Positions 16,166-26,100 of a stretch of 57,163 nt of DNA are shown in pieces. The stretch's first letter is position 1, and each line of letters opens with the position of its first letter. The notes under the pieces were generated by a model, which ran no database searches, had not been told where the DNA came from, and saw only the letters and a list, made by a program, of their open reading frames with translations. Both the position numbers and the translations under genes were made by a program. This DNA comes from Candidatus Edwardsbacteria bacterium (GTDB lineage: Bacteria > Edwardsbacteria > AC1 > EtOH8), in contig JAVHLB010000010.1 in NCBI GenBank assembly GCA_031082425.1, positions 1,146-58,308 of the forward strand, in the 5' to 3' direction.

Positions 16166-17248
16166 TTACACCACCGCCTGGCGCTTCTTGATCATCTGGT
16201 CCAGCTCCTCGACGTTGGAGGTATAATCGAAGGCGGTGTCCAGGGTGATCTTCTTCTCCAGGAACAGGTTCATCAGCGACTGGTTCATGGTCTGCATGCC
16301 GTATTTCTGCCCGGCCTGCATCGAGGAATATATCTGGTGGACCTTGTCGTCCCGGATCAGGGCCTTGATGGCCGGGGTGCAGACCATCACCTCCAGGCAC
16401 AGGGCCCGACCGCCCCGGGTCATGGGGATCAGCTGCTGGGTGATCACCCCCTCCAGCACGAAGGCCAGCTGGGCCCGCACCTGGGGCTGCTGGTAGGGGG
16501 GGAAAACGTCGACTATGCGGTGGATGGATTCGGCCGCCGAGTTGGTGTGCAGGGTGGCCAGTGTCAGGTGGCCGGTCTCGGAGATGTGCAGGGCCGATTC
16601 TATGGTCTCCAGGTCCCGCATCTCGCCCACCAGCACCACGTCGGGGTCCTGGCGCAGGGCGTATTTCAGGGCGTTCTTGAAGCTCTTGGTGTCCGATTCC
16701 AGTTCCCGCTGGTTGATGATGCATTTTTTATGATGATGGATGTACTCGATGGGATCCTCGACGGTGATGATGTGCCCCCGACGCTCGCTGTTGATCTTGT
16801 CGATCATGGTGGCCAGGGTGGTGGATTTGCCCGAGCCGGTGGGCCCGGTGACCAGCACCAGCCCCTTGGGTTTGTCGGCCAGGGCGGCGGCGATGGGCGG
16901 CAGGCCCAGGGCCTGGAAGGAGCGGATCTCCCAGGGGATCACCCGCATGGCCATGGCCACGCAGCCCCGCTGTAGGAAGATGTTGCCCCGGAAACGGGAC
17001 AGCCCCTGGATGCCGATGGACAGGTCCAGCTCCCGCTCGGTCTCAAAGCGTTTCTTCTGGGTGTCCTTCAGGATGCTGTAGGCCAGCTGCTCTGTCATTT
17101 GCGGAGTGAGGGACTCGTGGGAGGTCTGCATCAGTTCGCCGTCCACCCGAATCACCGGCGGTACGCCCACCGTCAGGTGCAGATCGCTCCCCTTCTTCTG
17201 GATCATCTCCTCCAGGAGTTGGGTAAGAGTCAACATGCTTTTGCCCAT
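16166..17248 (-). CDS. pilT: Pilus retraction ATPase PilT
   Basis: This 360-residue hexameric ATPase has Walker A GPTGSGKS (135-142), the Asp box in HIITVEDPIEY, LRQDPDVVLVGEMRDLET with Walker B, and the PilT-specific C-terminal region AIKALIRDDKVHQIYSSMQ followed by GMQTMNQSL. PilT drives pilus disassembly, giving twitching and DNA uptake. It lacks the N-terminal MshEN domain and the zinc-binding cysteines of the PilB proteins upstream. Length is typical. Confidence 0.95.
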   Translation of the reverse strand: MGKSMLTLTQLLEEMIQKKGSDLHLTVGVPPVIRVDGELMQTSHESLTPQMTEQLAYSILKDTQKKRFETERELDLSIGIQGLSRFRGNIFLQRGCVAMAMRVIPWEIRSFQALGLPPIAAALADKPKGLVLVTGPTGSGKSTTLATMIDKINSERRGHIITVEDPIEYIHHHKKCIINQRELESDTKSFKNALKYALRQDPDVVLVGEMRDLETIESALHISETGHLTLATLHTNSAAESIHRIVDVFPPYQQPQVRAQLAFVLEGVITQQLIPMTRGGRALCLEVMVCTPAIKALIRDDKVHQIYSSMQAGQKYGMQTMNQSLMNLFLEKKITLDTAFDYTSNVEELDQMIKKRQAVV

Positions 17249-17336
17249 CCTTATTTTATATTCATTTTACCGCGGGAACAGGGGAATATTCGGGATCAAC
17301 CTTTCAGGTTTTGGTTTTTACGTTTTTATATTTGAG

Positions 17337-19103
17337 CTATCCCTCGGCGGTCTCGCGGAACATCTCCTCCACCGTGGTCAGGCCCTGTTTGACCTTGCCC
17401 CAGGCGTCCATCCGCAGGGTCAGCATGCCCTGCTCCACCGCCTTGGCCCTGATGGTGGTCACCGCCTCCCGGTTCAGTATCAGGTCCCTGATGTCGGGAG
17501 AGATGGGCATCACCTCGTAGAGCCCCACCCGGCCCTTGTAGCCGGTGTTGTTGCAGATGGGGCAGCCCCGGCCCTTGTAATAGGTGACCCCGGCCACCTC
17601 CTCAGCCTTGAACCCCATGTCGATCAGGGACTGGGGATTGACCTGAAACGGCTCCTTGCAAGCCTTGCAGATCCGACGCACCAGCCGCTGGGCCTGGATC
17701 AGCACGGTGGACGAGGCCACCAGGAACGGCTCGATCCCCATGTCGATCAGACGGCTGACCGACGACGGGGCGTCGTTGGTATGCAGGGTGGACAGCACCA
17801 GGTGTCCGGTCAGGGCGGCCTTGACCGCAATGGCGGCGGTGGGGCCGTCGCGGATCTCGCCCAGCATGATGATGTTGGGGGCCTGCCGCAGCATGGCCCG
17901 GAGAGCCACCTCAAAGGTAAAGCCTATGCCCAGCTCGGCCTGGACCTGGTTGACCCCTTTCAGGTTGTATTCGATGGGATCCTCCACCGTCAGGATGTGC
18001 CGGTCCGGGGTGTTCAGCTGGGACAGGGCGGAATACAGGGTGGTGGTCTTTCCCGATCCGGTGGGGCCGGTGATCAGGACTATGCCGTAGGGGGCATGGA
18101 TGGCCTTCATGAAATTCTTCAGGGCCAGCTCGGTAAAACCGAAGTTGGCCAGGTCCAGGGTCAGCGATCCGGCGTCCAGGATACGCATCACCACCTTCTC
18201 CCCGAACAGTACCGGCAGAGTGGAGACCCGGAGGTCTATCTTCTTGTTGAGCACCTTGATGGCGATCCGGCCGTCCTGGGGCTTGCGGCGCTCGGTGACA
18301 TCCAGCTTGGACATGATCTTGATGCGGGAGACCAGCGGGGCCTTCATCCGCATGGGGGGCTCCATCAGGGTCTGCAGCACGCCGTCCTGCCGCAGTCTTA
18401 TCCGGAACACCTTCTCATAGGGCTCCACATGGATGTCCGAGGCCCCGCGACGGACCGCCTCGGTCATGATGTAATTCACCATCTTGACCACCGGAGTGGA
18501 GGAGCCGGCCTGCTGGGCATCGGCCAGGTCCTCGTCCTGCTCCAGGTCGTCCACCATCTCCATCTCGATGTCGCCCCCCAGCCCCTCCAGGGCCGACTCC
18601 TCATCCGGCAGGCTCTCGATGGCCTCGTCCTTGACCTGGCTCAGCTGGCCGCCGGAGGCGATCACCTGGACGTCCTTGCCCAGCGGATAGTGCTGTTCCA
18701 GCAGTTTCTTGACGGCCGAATAGCTGGCCACCACCGGCTTGACATCCAGCCCGGTGAGGAATTTGATATCCTCCAAAGCGAAGATGTCGGAGGGGTCGAT
18801 CATGGCCAGGGTCAGGGCCCGGCCCAGGCGTTTTATCGGGATCACCATGAATTTGTTGGCGATGTCCGGCCGGATCAGCTTGATGACCGCCGGCTCCACC
18901 TGGAAATTGCTCAGGTCCATGGCCGGCACCGTGAACTGCCGGGACATGAACTGCATGGCCACGTTCTCGGTGACCATCCCCATCCGGACCATGGTGGCGG
19001 CCAGCGGCTCGTTGCTGTTCTTCTGCTCCAGGGAGGCCTGGTCGTACTGGGCCTTGGTCAGGAGCCCCATCTTCAAAAGCATGTCGGCTATGTTTTGCGC
19101 CAT
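17337..19103 (-). CDS. PilB/GspE-type extension ATPase, paralogue 1 (divergent)
   Basis: The 588-residue ATPase has an N-terminal MshEN-like domain, Walker A GPTGSGKT (346-353), Walker B IIMLGEIRD (411-419), and four zinc-type cysteines (CKAC at about 489-492, CPIC at 514-517). Several usually conserved positions differ from its two neighbours. The two 24-residue MshEN motifs start NIADML and PLAATM instead of (R/K)LG, and the Walker B segment reads RQAPN and RDGPT where others have RQDPN and RDxET. ATPase residues proper are intact. It is the third of three tandem paralogues and the most diverged. It may power a different pilus function or have lost c-di-GMP control. Confidence 0.9.
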   Translation of the reverse strand: MAQNIADMLLKMGLLTKAQYDQASLEQKNSNEPLAATMVRMGMVTENVAMQFMSRQFTVPAMDLSNFQVEPAVIKLIRPDIANKFMVIPIKRLGRALTLAMIDPSDIFALEDIKFLTGLDVKPVVASYSAVKKLLEQHYPLGKDVQVIASGGQLSQVKDEAIESLPDEESALEGLGGDIEMEMVDDLEQDEDLADAQQAGSSTPVVKMVNYIMTEAVRRGASDIHVEPYEKVFRIRLRQDGVLQTLMEPPMRMKAPLVSRIKIMSKLDVTERRKPQDGRIAIKVLNKKIDLRVSTLPVLFGEKVVMRILDAGSLTLDLANFGFTELALKNFMKAIHAPYGIVLITGPTGSGKTTTLYSALSQLNTPDRHILTVEDPIEYNLKGVNQVQAELGIGFTFEVALRAMLRQAPNIIMLGEIRDGPTAAIAVKAALTGHLVLSTLHTNDAPSSVSRLIDMGIEPFLVASSTVLIQAQRLVRRICKACKEPFQVNPQSLIDMGFKAEEVAGVTYYKGRGCPICNNTGYKGRVGLYEVMPISPDIRDLILNREAVTTIRAKAVEQGMLTLRMDAWGKVKQGLTTVEEMFRETAEG

Positions 19104-19142
19104 ATATCAACAATCGATCTGTGATGTGTTTGATTATCTCAA

Positions 19143-20870
19143 TTAATCGGCGGCGGCCACGGTCTCCTTGATGACCTCTTCGATGGTGGTTATCCCGCTG
19201 CGGACCTTGTGGATGCCGTCCATCCGCAGGGTGGACATCCCGTCCTTCACGGCCTGGGCCTCTATCTTGAAGGTGGGGGCCCGTTCCAGGATCAGGTCCC
19301 TGATGGCCGGGCTGATCGGCAGGATCTCGGCCAGGCCGATCCGGCCCTTGTATCCGGTATTGCGGCACTCCGAACAGCCCTTGCCCCGGAAGGCGGTGAA
19401 TTTAGCTATATCCGCCTTGTCGCCCAAAAATTCGCGCAGCATCTTTTCCTCCGGCTGGTACTGCTCCTTGCAGTAGGAGCAGATCTTGCGGACCAGCCGC
19501 TGGGATTCCACCAGCAGCAGCGAAGAGGCGATCATGAACGGCTCCACCCCCATGTCCACCAGCCGGGTGATGGTCAGCGAGGCGCTGTTGGTGTGGACGG
19601 TGGACAGCACCAGATGCCCGGTGAGCGATGACCGGATGGCGATCTCGGCCGTCTGCCGGTCGCGGATCTCCCCCACCATGATGATGTTGGGGTCCTGTCT
19701 TAAAAAAGCCTTCAGGGCGGCGGTGAAGGTGGTGCCGCCCTCCTCGTGCACCGCCACCTGATTGACCCCCATCAGGCTGTACTCCACCGGCTCCTCGGCG
19801 GTCATGATATTGGTGTCCGGGTGGTTGATGGATTCCAGGCAGGCGTACATGGTGGTGGTCTTGCCGGAGCCGGTGGGCCCGGTGACCAGCACGATCCCGA
19901 AGGGCGTCTGGATGGCCTTCAACAGATATTTCAGCGGCTCCGGCTCGAACCCCAGGGTGGGCAGGTCGAAGGACACCGCGCTGCGGTCCAGGATGCGCAG
20001 GGCCACCTTCTCCCCGAAGGCGGTGGGGATGATGGACACCCGGATGTCTATCGGCTTGCCCTGGATGATCATCCGCAGGCGGCCGTCCTGGGGAAAGCGC
20101 TTTTCCTCGATCTTCAATTTGGCGATGATCTTTATCCGGGCCGCGATGGAGCTCTTCATCCTTAAGGGGGGAGACATCACCTCGTGCAGCACGCCGTAGA
20201 CCGACATCCGGACCCGGATCTCCTTCTCATAGGGCTCGATGTGGATGTCGGTGGCATTGCGCTTGACCGCCTCGGCTATCAGGCCGTTGACCAGCTTGGC
20301 CGCCGGACTGCTCTCGATGGCCGCGGCCATCTCCGAGGCCGAATCTCCACCCGACTCCTGCTGTTCCTCCAGGACCTCCAGATCCCCGGCATCCACGTCG
20401 GCCTCGGCCTCATCCATGGCCTTCATCACGTCCTCCAGCATCCCGGCCGAGCCGTATTGCTTGTCGATGGCCGACCAGATGGCGGCCTCGGAGGCTATCA
20501 CCGGGCGGACCTCGAAACCGGTGGAGAATTTTATGTCCTCCATGGCCAGGACATCGTTGGGGTTGACCATGGCCACGGTCACGCTCCGCCCCAGGCGCGA
20601 CAGGGGGATCAGTCCGTACTTCTGGGCTATATGGGGCGGTATCAGTTTGAGGATGGGCTCGTCAATCTTGTAATCGTTCAGGTTGACCGAGGGGACGTTG
20701 AACTGCTTGCTCAGGAAGGCCACCACCTCGTCCTCGGTGACAAATCCCATTTTCACCAGCAGGGAGCCCAGCCTCTGGCCCGAGGTCTGCTGTTCCTTGA
20801 GGGCCTGATCCAGCTGCTCCGCACTGATCATCCCGGCCTTGAGGAGCATGTCTCCGACTTTTAACGCCAT
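19143..20870 (-). CDS. PilB/GspE-type extension ATPase, paralogue 2
   Basis: This 575-residue ATPase has two tandem MshEN motifs separated by five residues (KVGDMLLKAGMISAEQ onward, then RLGSLLVKMGFVTEDE onward), the pattern known to bind c-di-GMP. Walker A GPTGSGKT is at 331-338 and Walker B IIMVGEIRD at 396-404. Cysteine pairs CSYC and CSEC form the zinc site. The usual RxDG in the N2 domain is SVYG here, so the Asp is replaced by Tyr. It is encoded 34 bases downstream of paralogue 3. It powers pilus polymerisation at the inner membrane through PilC. Confidence 0.92.
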   Translation of the reverse strand: MALKVGDMLLKAGMISAEQLDQALKEQQTSGQRLGSLLVKMGFVTEDEVVAFLSKQFNVPSVNLNDYKIDEPILKLIPPHIAQKYGLIPLSRLGRSVTVAMVNPNDVLAMEDIKFSTGFEVRPVIASEAAIWSAIDKQYGSAGMLEDVMKAMDEAEADVDAGDLEVLEEQQESGGDSASEMAAAIESSPAAKLVNGLIAEAVKRNATDIHIEPYEKEIRVRMSVYGVLHEVMSPPLRMKSSIAARIKIIAKLKIEEKRFPQDGRLRMIIQGKPIDIRVSIIPTAFGEKVALRILDRSAVSFDLPTLGFEPEPLKYLLKAIQTPFGIVLVTGPTGSGKTTTMYACLESINHPDTNIMTAEEPVEYSLMGVNQVAVHEEGGTTFTAALKAFLRQDPNIIMVGEIRDRQTAEIAIRSSLTGHLVLSTVHTNSASLTITRLVDMGVEPFMIASSLLLVESQRLVRKICSYCKEQYQPEEKMLREFLGDKADIAKFTAFRGKGCSECRNTGYKGRIGLAEILPISPAIRDLILERAPTFKIEAQAVKDGMSTLRMDGIHKVRSGITTIEEVIKETVAAAD

Positions 20871-20904
20871 GTCATGTCTTATTTAAAGTTTAGCTGTTGA
20901 TATT

Positions 20905-22599
20905 TCAATCCGAGGCCGTCTCCACGATGGCCGCCTCCAAGGTGGTGATGCCCTTTCTGACCTTGTCCAGGGCATCCTCCCGCAGGGTCTTCATCCCCAA
21001 TTTGACCGCCATCTCCCTGATCTCATCGGTGGAGGCCCGGGAGACTATCAGCCTTCTTATCTCGGGGCCGATGGTCATCACCTCAAACACCCCCACCCGG
21101 CCCTTGTATCCGGTGTTGTTGCACTCCAGGCAGCCCTTGCCCTTGAACAGCTCCACCCCCTGGAAGCTGGCGGGATCGATCCCCATCTTGACCATCTCCT
21201 CCGAAGATATCTTCTCCGGCTCCTTGCATTTTGAGCAGACGCGCCTGACCAGGCGCTGGGCCTCGATCAGGTTCACCGTGGCGGCTATCAGGAAGGGCGG
21301 GATCTCCATATCCAGCAGGCGGTTCAGCGAGCTGGGGGCGTCATTGGTATGCAGGGTGGACAGCACCAGATGTCCGGTCATGGCCGCGGTCATGGCGATC
21401 TCGCCGGTCTCCCGGTCCCGGATCTCCCCCACCAGCACGATGTTGGGGTCCTGCCGCAAAAAGGCCTTCAGGGCCTTGGCAAAGGTATAGCCGATCTCCG
21501 GGCGGACGTTGACCTGGTTGATCCCCACAATGTCGTATTCCACCGGATCCTCGGCGGTGACGATGTTGACCCCGGGTTTGTTCAGGCGGGAGATGCCGGA
21601 ATAGAGGGTGCGGGTCTTGCCCGAACCGGTGGGACCGGTGACCAGTATCATGCCGGTGGGCCGGGTCAGGGCTTTCAGAATATCATCCAGGGCCTTGCCC
21701 TCGATGCCCAGCTGGGTCAGGTCGCCGCCCAGGCTGGTCTGCTCCAGCACCCGGATGACGATCTTCTCGCCGTATTTGATGGGCATGGTGGACACCCGCA
21801 GATCCACGGTCCGGTCGATAAGTTTGATGGAGAACCTTCCATCCTGCGGCAGGCGCCGTTCGGTGAGGTTCAATTTGGAAAGCACCTTGATGCGCGAGGC
21901 CAGGGCCGCCGAGATCCGGCGGGGCGGCGACATGGTCTCCTGGAGGACCCCGTCTATCCGGTAGCGCACCCTCAGGATCTTTTCGTAGGGCTCTATGTGG
22001 ATGTCCGACGCCCCGCGCTTGATGGCGTCGATGACGATGCTGTTGACCAGTTTCACCACCGGGGTGGATTCGATCTCGGCCTGGCTGGCCACCTCATCCA
22101 TGTCCTTCTCCACCAGCTCCATGTCCTCGGCGGCGATCTCCTGCTCCACCGACTTCAGGGCCTCGGCCCGGGTGGTGCTGCCGTAATACTTGTCCAAAGC
22201 CTTCTCCAGCGAGGTCTCGGCGCAAACCACCGGCTTGACCTCCATCCCGGTGAGGAAGGCGATATTCTCCATGGTGAACACGTCGGCGGCGTTGGACATG
22301 GCCAGGAACAGGGTCCGCCCGGTCCGCTTGATAGGCATCACCTGGAATTTCTGGGCTATTTCCGGGGGGATAAGTTTCAGCACCTGGGGATCCAGTTCGG
22401 CGGTGGAAAGATTGACCGTGGGAAGGTTGAGCTGCTTGCCCAGGAACTGGGTGATGGAATCTTCGGTCATAAATCCCAGCTTGATAAGGCTGGAGCCCAG
22501 CTTGGCTCCGGAGCTTTTTTGCTCGGCCAGGGCCTTGTCCAGCTGATCTTTGCTGATCAGGCCGGACTGCACCAGCATGTCGCCTAATTTCAATCCCAT
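20905..22599 (-). CDS. PilB/GspE-type extension ATPase, paralogue 3
   Basis: This is a 564-residue ATPase from the chosen start. The frame extends 15 codons further (to 22644), but that part covers a promoter. The ATG at 22599 has GAGGGAG upstream and aligns with the starts of its two paralogues. Tandem MshEN motifs begin KLGDML and KLGSSL. Walker A is GPTGSGKT (322-329), followed by RTLYSG where paralogues have TTLYSA or TTMYAC. LRQDPNIVLVGEIRDRET holds Walker B, and the zinc cysteines are CSKC and CLEC. The standard N2 motif RIDGVLQE is intact. It is first in the pilus operon and the most canonical of the three, so the best candidate for the true PilB. Confidence 0.92.
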   Translation of the reverse strand: MGLKLGDMLVQSGLISKDQLDKALAEQKSSGAKLGSSLIKLGFMTEDSITQFLGKQLNLPTVNLSTAELDPQVLKLIPPEIAQKFQVMPIKRTGRTLFLAMSNAADVFTMENIAFLTGMEVKPVVCAETSLEKALDKYYGSTTRAEALKSVEQEIAAEDMELVEKDMDEVASQAEIESTPVVKLVNSIVIDAIKRGASDIHIEPYEKILRVRYRIDGVLQETMSPPRRISAALASRIKVLSKLNLTERRLPQDGRFSIKLIDRTVDLRVSTMPIKYGEKIVIRVLEQTSLGGDLTQLGIEGKALDDILKALTRPTGMILVTGPTGSGKTRTLYSGISRLNKPGVNIVTAEDPVEYDIVGINQVNVRPEIGYTFAKALKAFLRQDPNIVLVGEIRDRETGEIAMTAAMTGHLVLSTLHTNDAPSSLNRLLDMEIPPFLIAATVNLIEAQRLVRRVCSKCKEPEKISSEEMVKMGIDPASFQGVELFKGKGCLECNNTGYKGRVGVFEVMTIGPEIRRLIVSRASTDEIREMAVKLGMKTLREDALDKVRKGITTLEAAIVETASD

Positions 22600-22621
22600 A
22601 GCATCTCCCTCAATTTGAAAC

Positions 22622-22651
22622 AATATAGCATATGCAAGTTGCAAATGTCAA
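22622..22651 (-). promoter_or_regulatory. Sigma70-like promoter of the pilus operon
   Basis: The minus strand has TTGACA, an 18-base spacer and TATATT. The predicted start is about 15 bases before the ATG at 22599. It would drive the three PilB genes, pilT, pilC and the activator gene, which are spaced by 22-88 bases. Confidence 0.65.
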
Positions 22652-22678
22652 GCAATTTGTCTTTTAACTTGATGGCCC

Positions 22679-23113
22679 TTAATGGTCTACAAACACATGC
22701 TCCCTGAGCCGGTTGAATTTTTTATGGCCGATGCCCTTGACCTTCATCAGGTCCTCGATTTTTTGGAAATCGCCGGATTCCTTCCTGAAGTCAATTATTC
22801 TTTTGGCCATGGCCGGACCGATGGCCGGAAGCTTCTCCAGGTCCCGCGGCCCGGCCCGGTTGAGGTCTATCTTTCCGGCCGGGAGCTTTTTGACCGGCCA
22901 TCGATTTTTTGCCGCAGCTTCCGGGGCGGCCGGAAATGATCCCGGCTGTTCGATGGCCCGGGGCAGGTCCGGCCCGCCGTATTTAAGCTCCGGGGCGGCG
23001 CCGGGATGGCTTTTCTTGTAGAGCAGCACGGCATTGCCCAGGGCCAGGGCCGCCATAAAAAAGATTATCACCTTTTTTTCATCCGGCGTCAACCCGAACA
23101 TATTTTCCACCAA
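22679..23113 (-). CDS. ComEA-like helix-hairpin-helix protein
   Basis: The 144-residue protein has one N-terminal membrane helix (about 13-32), a proline/alanine-rich linker, and a C-terminal ComEA-type double helix-hairpin-helix: KIDLNRAGPRDLEKLPAIG and ETGDF-like GDFQKIEDLMKVKGIG. ComEA proteins hold incoming double-stranded DNA outside the inner membrane during natural transformation. It is 7 bases downstream of sprA and directly before the pilus operon, which fits pilus-driven DNA uptake. HhH domains also occur in unrelated repair proteins, but the membrane anchor favours ComEA. Confidence 0.8.
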   Translation of the reverse strand: MVENMFGLTPDEKKVIIFFMAALALGNAVLLYKKSHPGAAPELKYGGPDLPRAIEQPGSFPAAPEAAAKNRWPVKKLPAGKIDLNRAGPRDLEKLPAIGPAMAKRIIDFRKESGDFQKIEDLMKVKGIGHKKFNRLREHVFVDH

Positions 23114-23120
23114 TCAAGCG

Positions 23121-26100
23121 TTAAAACTTGATCTCCACCGAGGCATTGAAGGCCGTCCGGTTGCGGTTGTTGTTCTTGGCTATCTTGTCGCTGGTGAAGC
23201 TGTAATCGACCGAGGCCGACCCGGTGATGCTCCGGGTGAAATTATAGCTGGCGCTGGGCGACATGGCAAATTCGTGGACCAGCGAGGTGTATCCCAGTTC
23301 GGTTATCTTTTCATAGCTGGTCTCGGCCAGCAGCTGTTTCAGGGCGGCCAACTCCCCTTCCGGAATGGCATTCCTGGCGCCGATGATGGAGTAGCTGAAT
23401 TGTGATTGCAGGCCGAGCTCGCTGTTGAATTTTATCCGTTTTTTTCCCAGCTTCCACAGGTTGAGCTTGAAACCCTTGGGGGCGCTGAAGGAATAGGAAA
23501 CGGAACTGCTGGTCTTAAAGGTCTGGTTGTAGGTGTCCCGCCCCTGCCCGATGATGTCGTCGTTCTTCTGGCTGCTGTAATCAAAGGCCAGGCTGGTGCT
23601 GATGTTCTTCTTCCATCTCCCGGACATGGAAAGTATCGGGCTGAAATTGTTCTTGGTGGAGATCCTGACCAGGGCCTTCTGGTTCTCCCAGGTCTTGTCG
23701 ATGGTCCGGCTGTAAGAGGAGGTCAGGCTGGCGCTGTTCAGGGCCTTTTTCCACAGGCCCCATCTCTCCAGGCCGGCCAGGGTGGCCCTCAGCTCAGGCC
23801 AGGTGACGCTGCGGCTGGAGTTCTGGGCATCGCCCACAATGATGGTGTCGTCGCTGCGGCGGAAGGAAAGGTTCAGCGACAGCCTCATCAGCTCCAGGCT
23901 GGTGCCCAGGGAATATGAGTTGCGGATGGTATTGCGGTCGGCGCCGGTCTGGAAATACCGGGGGATATCCGCCACCTGCTGCTTAAGGCCGAACTGGTAC
24001 AACAGATCGGGGCGCCTCATCAGCAGGTTCGATGCCTGGCTGGAGTTATCGCGGCTGAAGGAGGCCTGGACCCCCCCCAGCTTGTTGAACAGATAATCGA
24101 TCTTTTTTACCAGCCAGCGGGGGCTTCCCACCTCGGCCGAATCGTCCTGGGCCTTGTTGCGCCAGCCGGTCACCTTGGCCAGCCATTTGCCCACCTCCAG
24201 GCTGCTGTTCAGGGACAGGCTGTTGGAATTGCTGACGTTCAGCAGGTGAAAGGTGTCCACCATGCTGGGCCGGGGGGCCAGGCTGTGGCCCTCGCTGTAT
24301 TGGGTGGAGAAGGCCAGGCTGGGCTTGATGACCTTCAGCCAGCCCAGGGTGGTGCTGTAGTTCACCCTCTGGGAACGGGAGGTCTCGGACCCCAGGCCGA
24401 GCTTTCCGGCCCATTCCCCCTGAAAGAACCGGTCCTTCAGGTTCCGGGTGGTGTTGAAGGAGTAGCTCAATGAGTTCATCAGCTGCCAGGAGAGCTGTCC
24501 CTGCCCGTTTCGGGTGTCCCCGCTGCCGTTGGTGTTCCTGACACCGGTGAGCTTGTCCCAATACCAGTGCTGCGTTTGGCTGCGGGACCATCCCAGACCG
24601 AAGGAGCTGGGCAGATAATAGAATTGCCATCCCGGCCAGGTCTTGAAGGATTTTTTCTCTCCCGGGCTCCAGCCATATCCCAGGCTCAGACCGGTGGAGG
24701 TGGTGCTGTCCGCCGTGGTCCGGCTGTCGGAGACGCTGCGGCTCCAATTGAACCGGGGCGAGATCCGGTCGATGGTAAGATTGGTCAGCCACCAGCGGGT
24801 CATGCTCTTGGAGAAGGAAACGTCAAACCCGGCATTCCGGGAGAAGGCCCTCTGGGCCCGGCTCTCCTCCTCGGTAAGCCTGATATCGTCGGCCCCGTAT
24901 TCGCCATACTGCTGGGATTCATCGTATCGGAAGCCGATGGGAAGGGCCAGCCCCAGCCGTTCCAGATACAGTTTATGGGCGTTGAAGCTGCCGTTCAGGC
25001 TGTAGCTGATATCCTGGGATCCGCTCCCGGTGCCGTTGGTGTTGATCCCGTACCAGTGGCTTCCGGTCTTTTTGTATGCGGCGTTGAGCGATAACAGGTC
25101 GGCAAAGTTGATCGAGGCGCTGGAGACTATGGCGGTGCCCCGGTCCCGGCGGACATCGTCCAGCCGCAGTTCGTCGAACCACACCTCGTCGCTGAAGATC
25201 CTGGCGGTATCGTCGTTGAAAACGCACAGTTCGATGCGGGTCAGGCTGATCAGGCTGGGATTGCCCTTCAGGGAATAGCTGCCGCTGGTCCTGATCTTGT
25301 CGGCGGTATCGGCCGGGAACGGCAGTTTTTTCAGGTCGCTGAAGGATAGAATGTCCATGGTCATTTCCTGCCAGCCGGAGGACAGGGCCTGCCGGTATTG
25401 ATAGTAGCTGTTGGGATCGTTGCCGATCAGCCGCAAAGCGAACGATTTCCTGACCTGGGTGCTGGCGTTGCTGTGGACCCAGATCTTCAGGGTCTTATAT
25501 CCGGTGTAATTGTTCTCCCTGTCCCGCAGTATTTTCCCGGCTTTGACATAATGCCCGGAGCCCAGGCTGTCGATGTTGAAAACCAGGCTCTGCTCGAACT
25601 CCACCCTTCCCTGGTCGTCCTTCTGTTCGGTATTGGGAGGGCTGCTATAAAGAGAGTCATCCCGGTTGTTCTTCACCTCGATGGTGAATTTTTCGGAGGG
25701 GTCGACGGCGTCGAGGGTGTCGTCAGAGAACACCCCCTCCTCCTGCCAGCGGTTGCCGCTGACCTCTATCATGGCTATCTCGAAGGCGGTGCTGGCCGGG
25801 CAGCTGTCCACCCAGATCCGGGCATACTGGATGGAATTCCAACCCAGCTGGGGGCCCACCGGCTGGGCGGTGTCCAGCAGGGCTGACAGCTGGTGCCAGC
25901 CATACTGGTTGGCCTGGCTCTGGGAAAGGTCGAAGCGGAAGCTGTAATAATTATCGCCCAGTTGGGGTATATCCATGGAATCCAGGCCGTTCATCTTGAG
26001 ATCCTCGGTATCGTAATACCCGTTGCGCTCGGTCCCGTTTATTTTGCTGTAATCCGGTTTGGTTATGTCAACCACATAATCATCGGCCCCGTCGTCGCCC

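Noticed and set aside
17106..19124. A 672-codon plus-strand open frame opposite PilB paralogue 1
   Set aside because: It mirrors the codon pattern of the real ATPase gene, is rich in His, Gly and Gln as GC-rich antisense frames are, and matches no domain. The minus-strand gene has all ATPase motifs.
22600..22644. Longer N-terminus for PilB paralogue 3
   Set aside because: The extra 15 codons overlap a TTGACA/TATATT promoter, and the ATG at 22599 has a good ribosome site and aligns with the paralogues.
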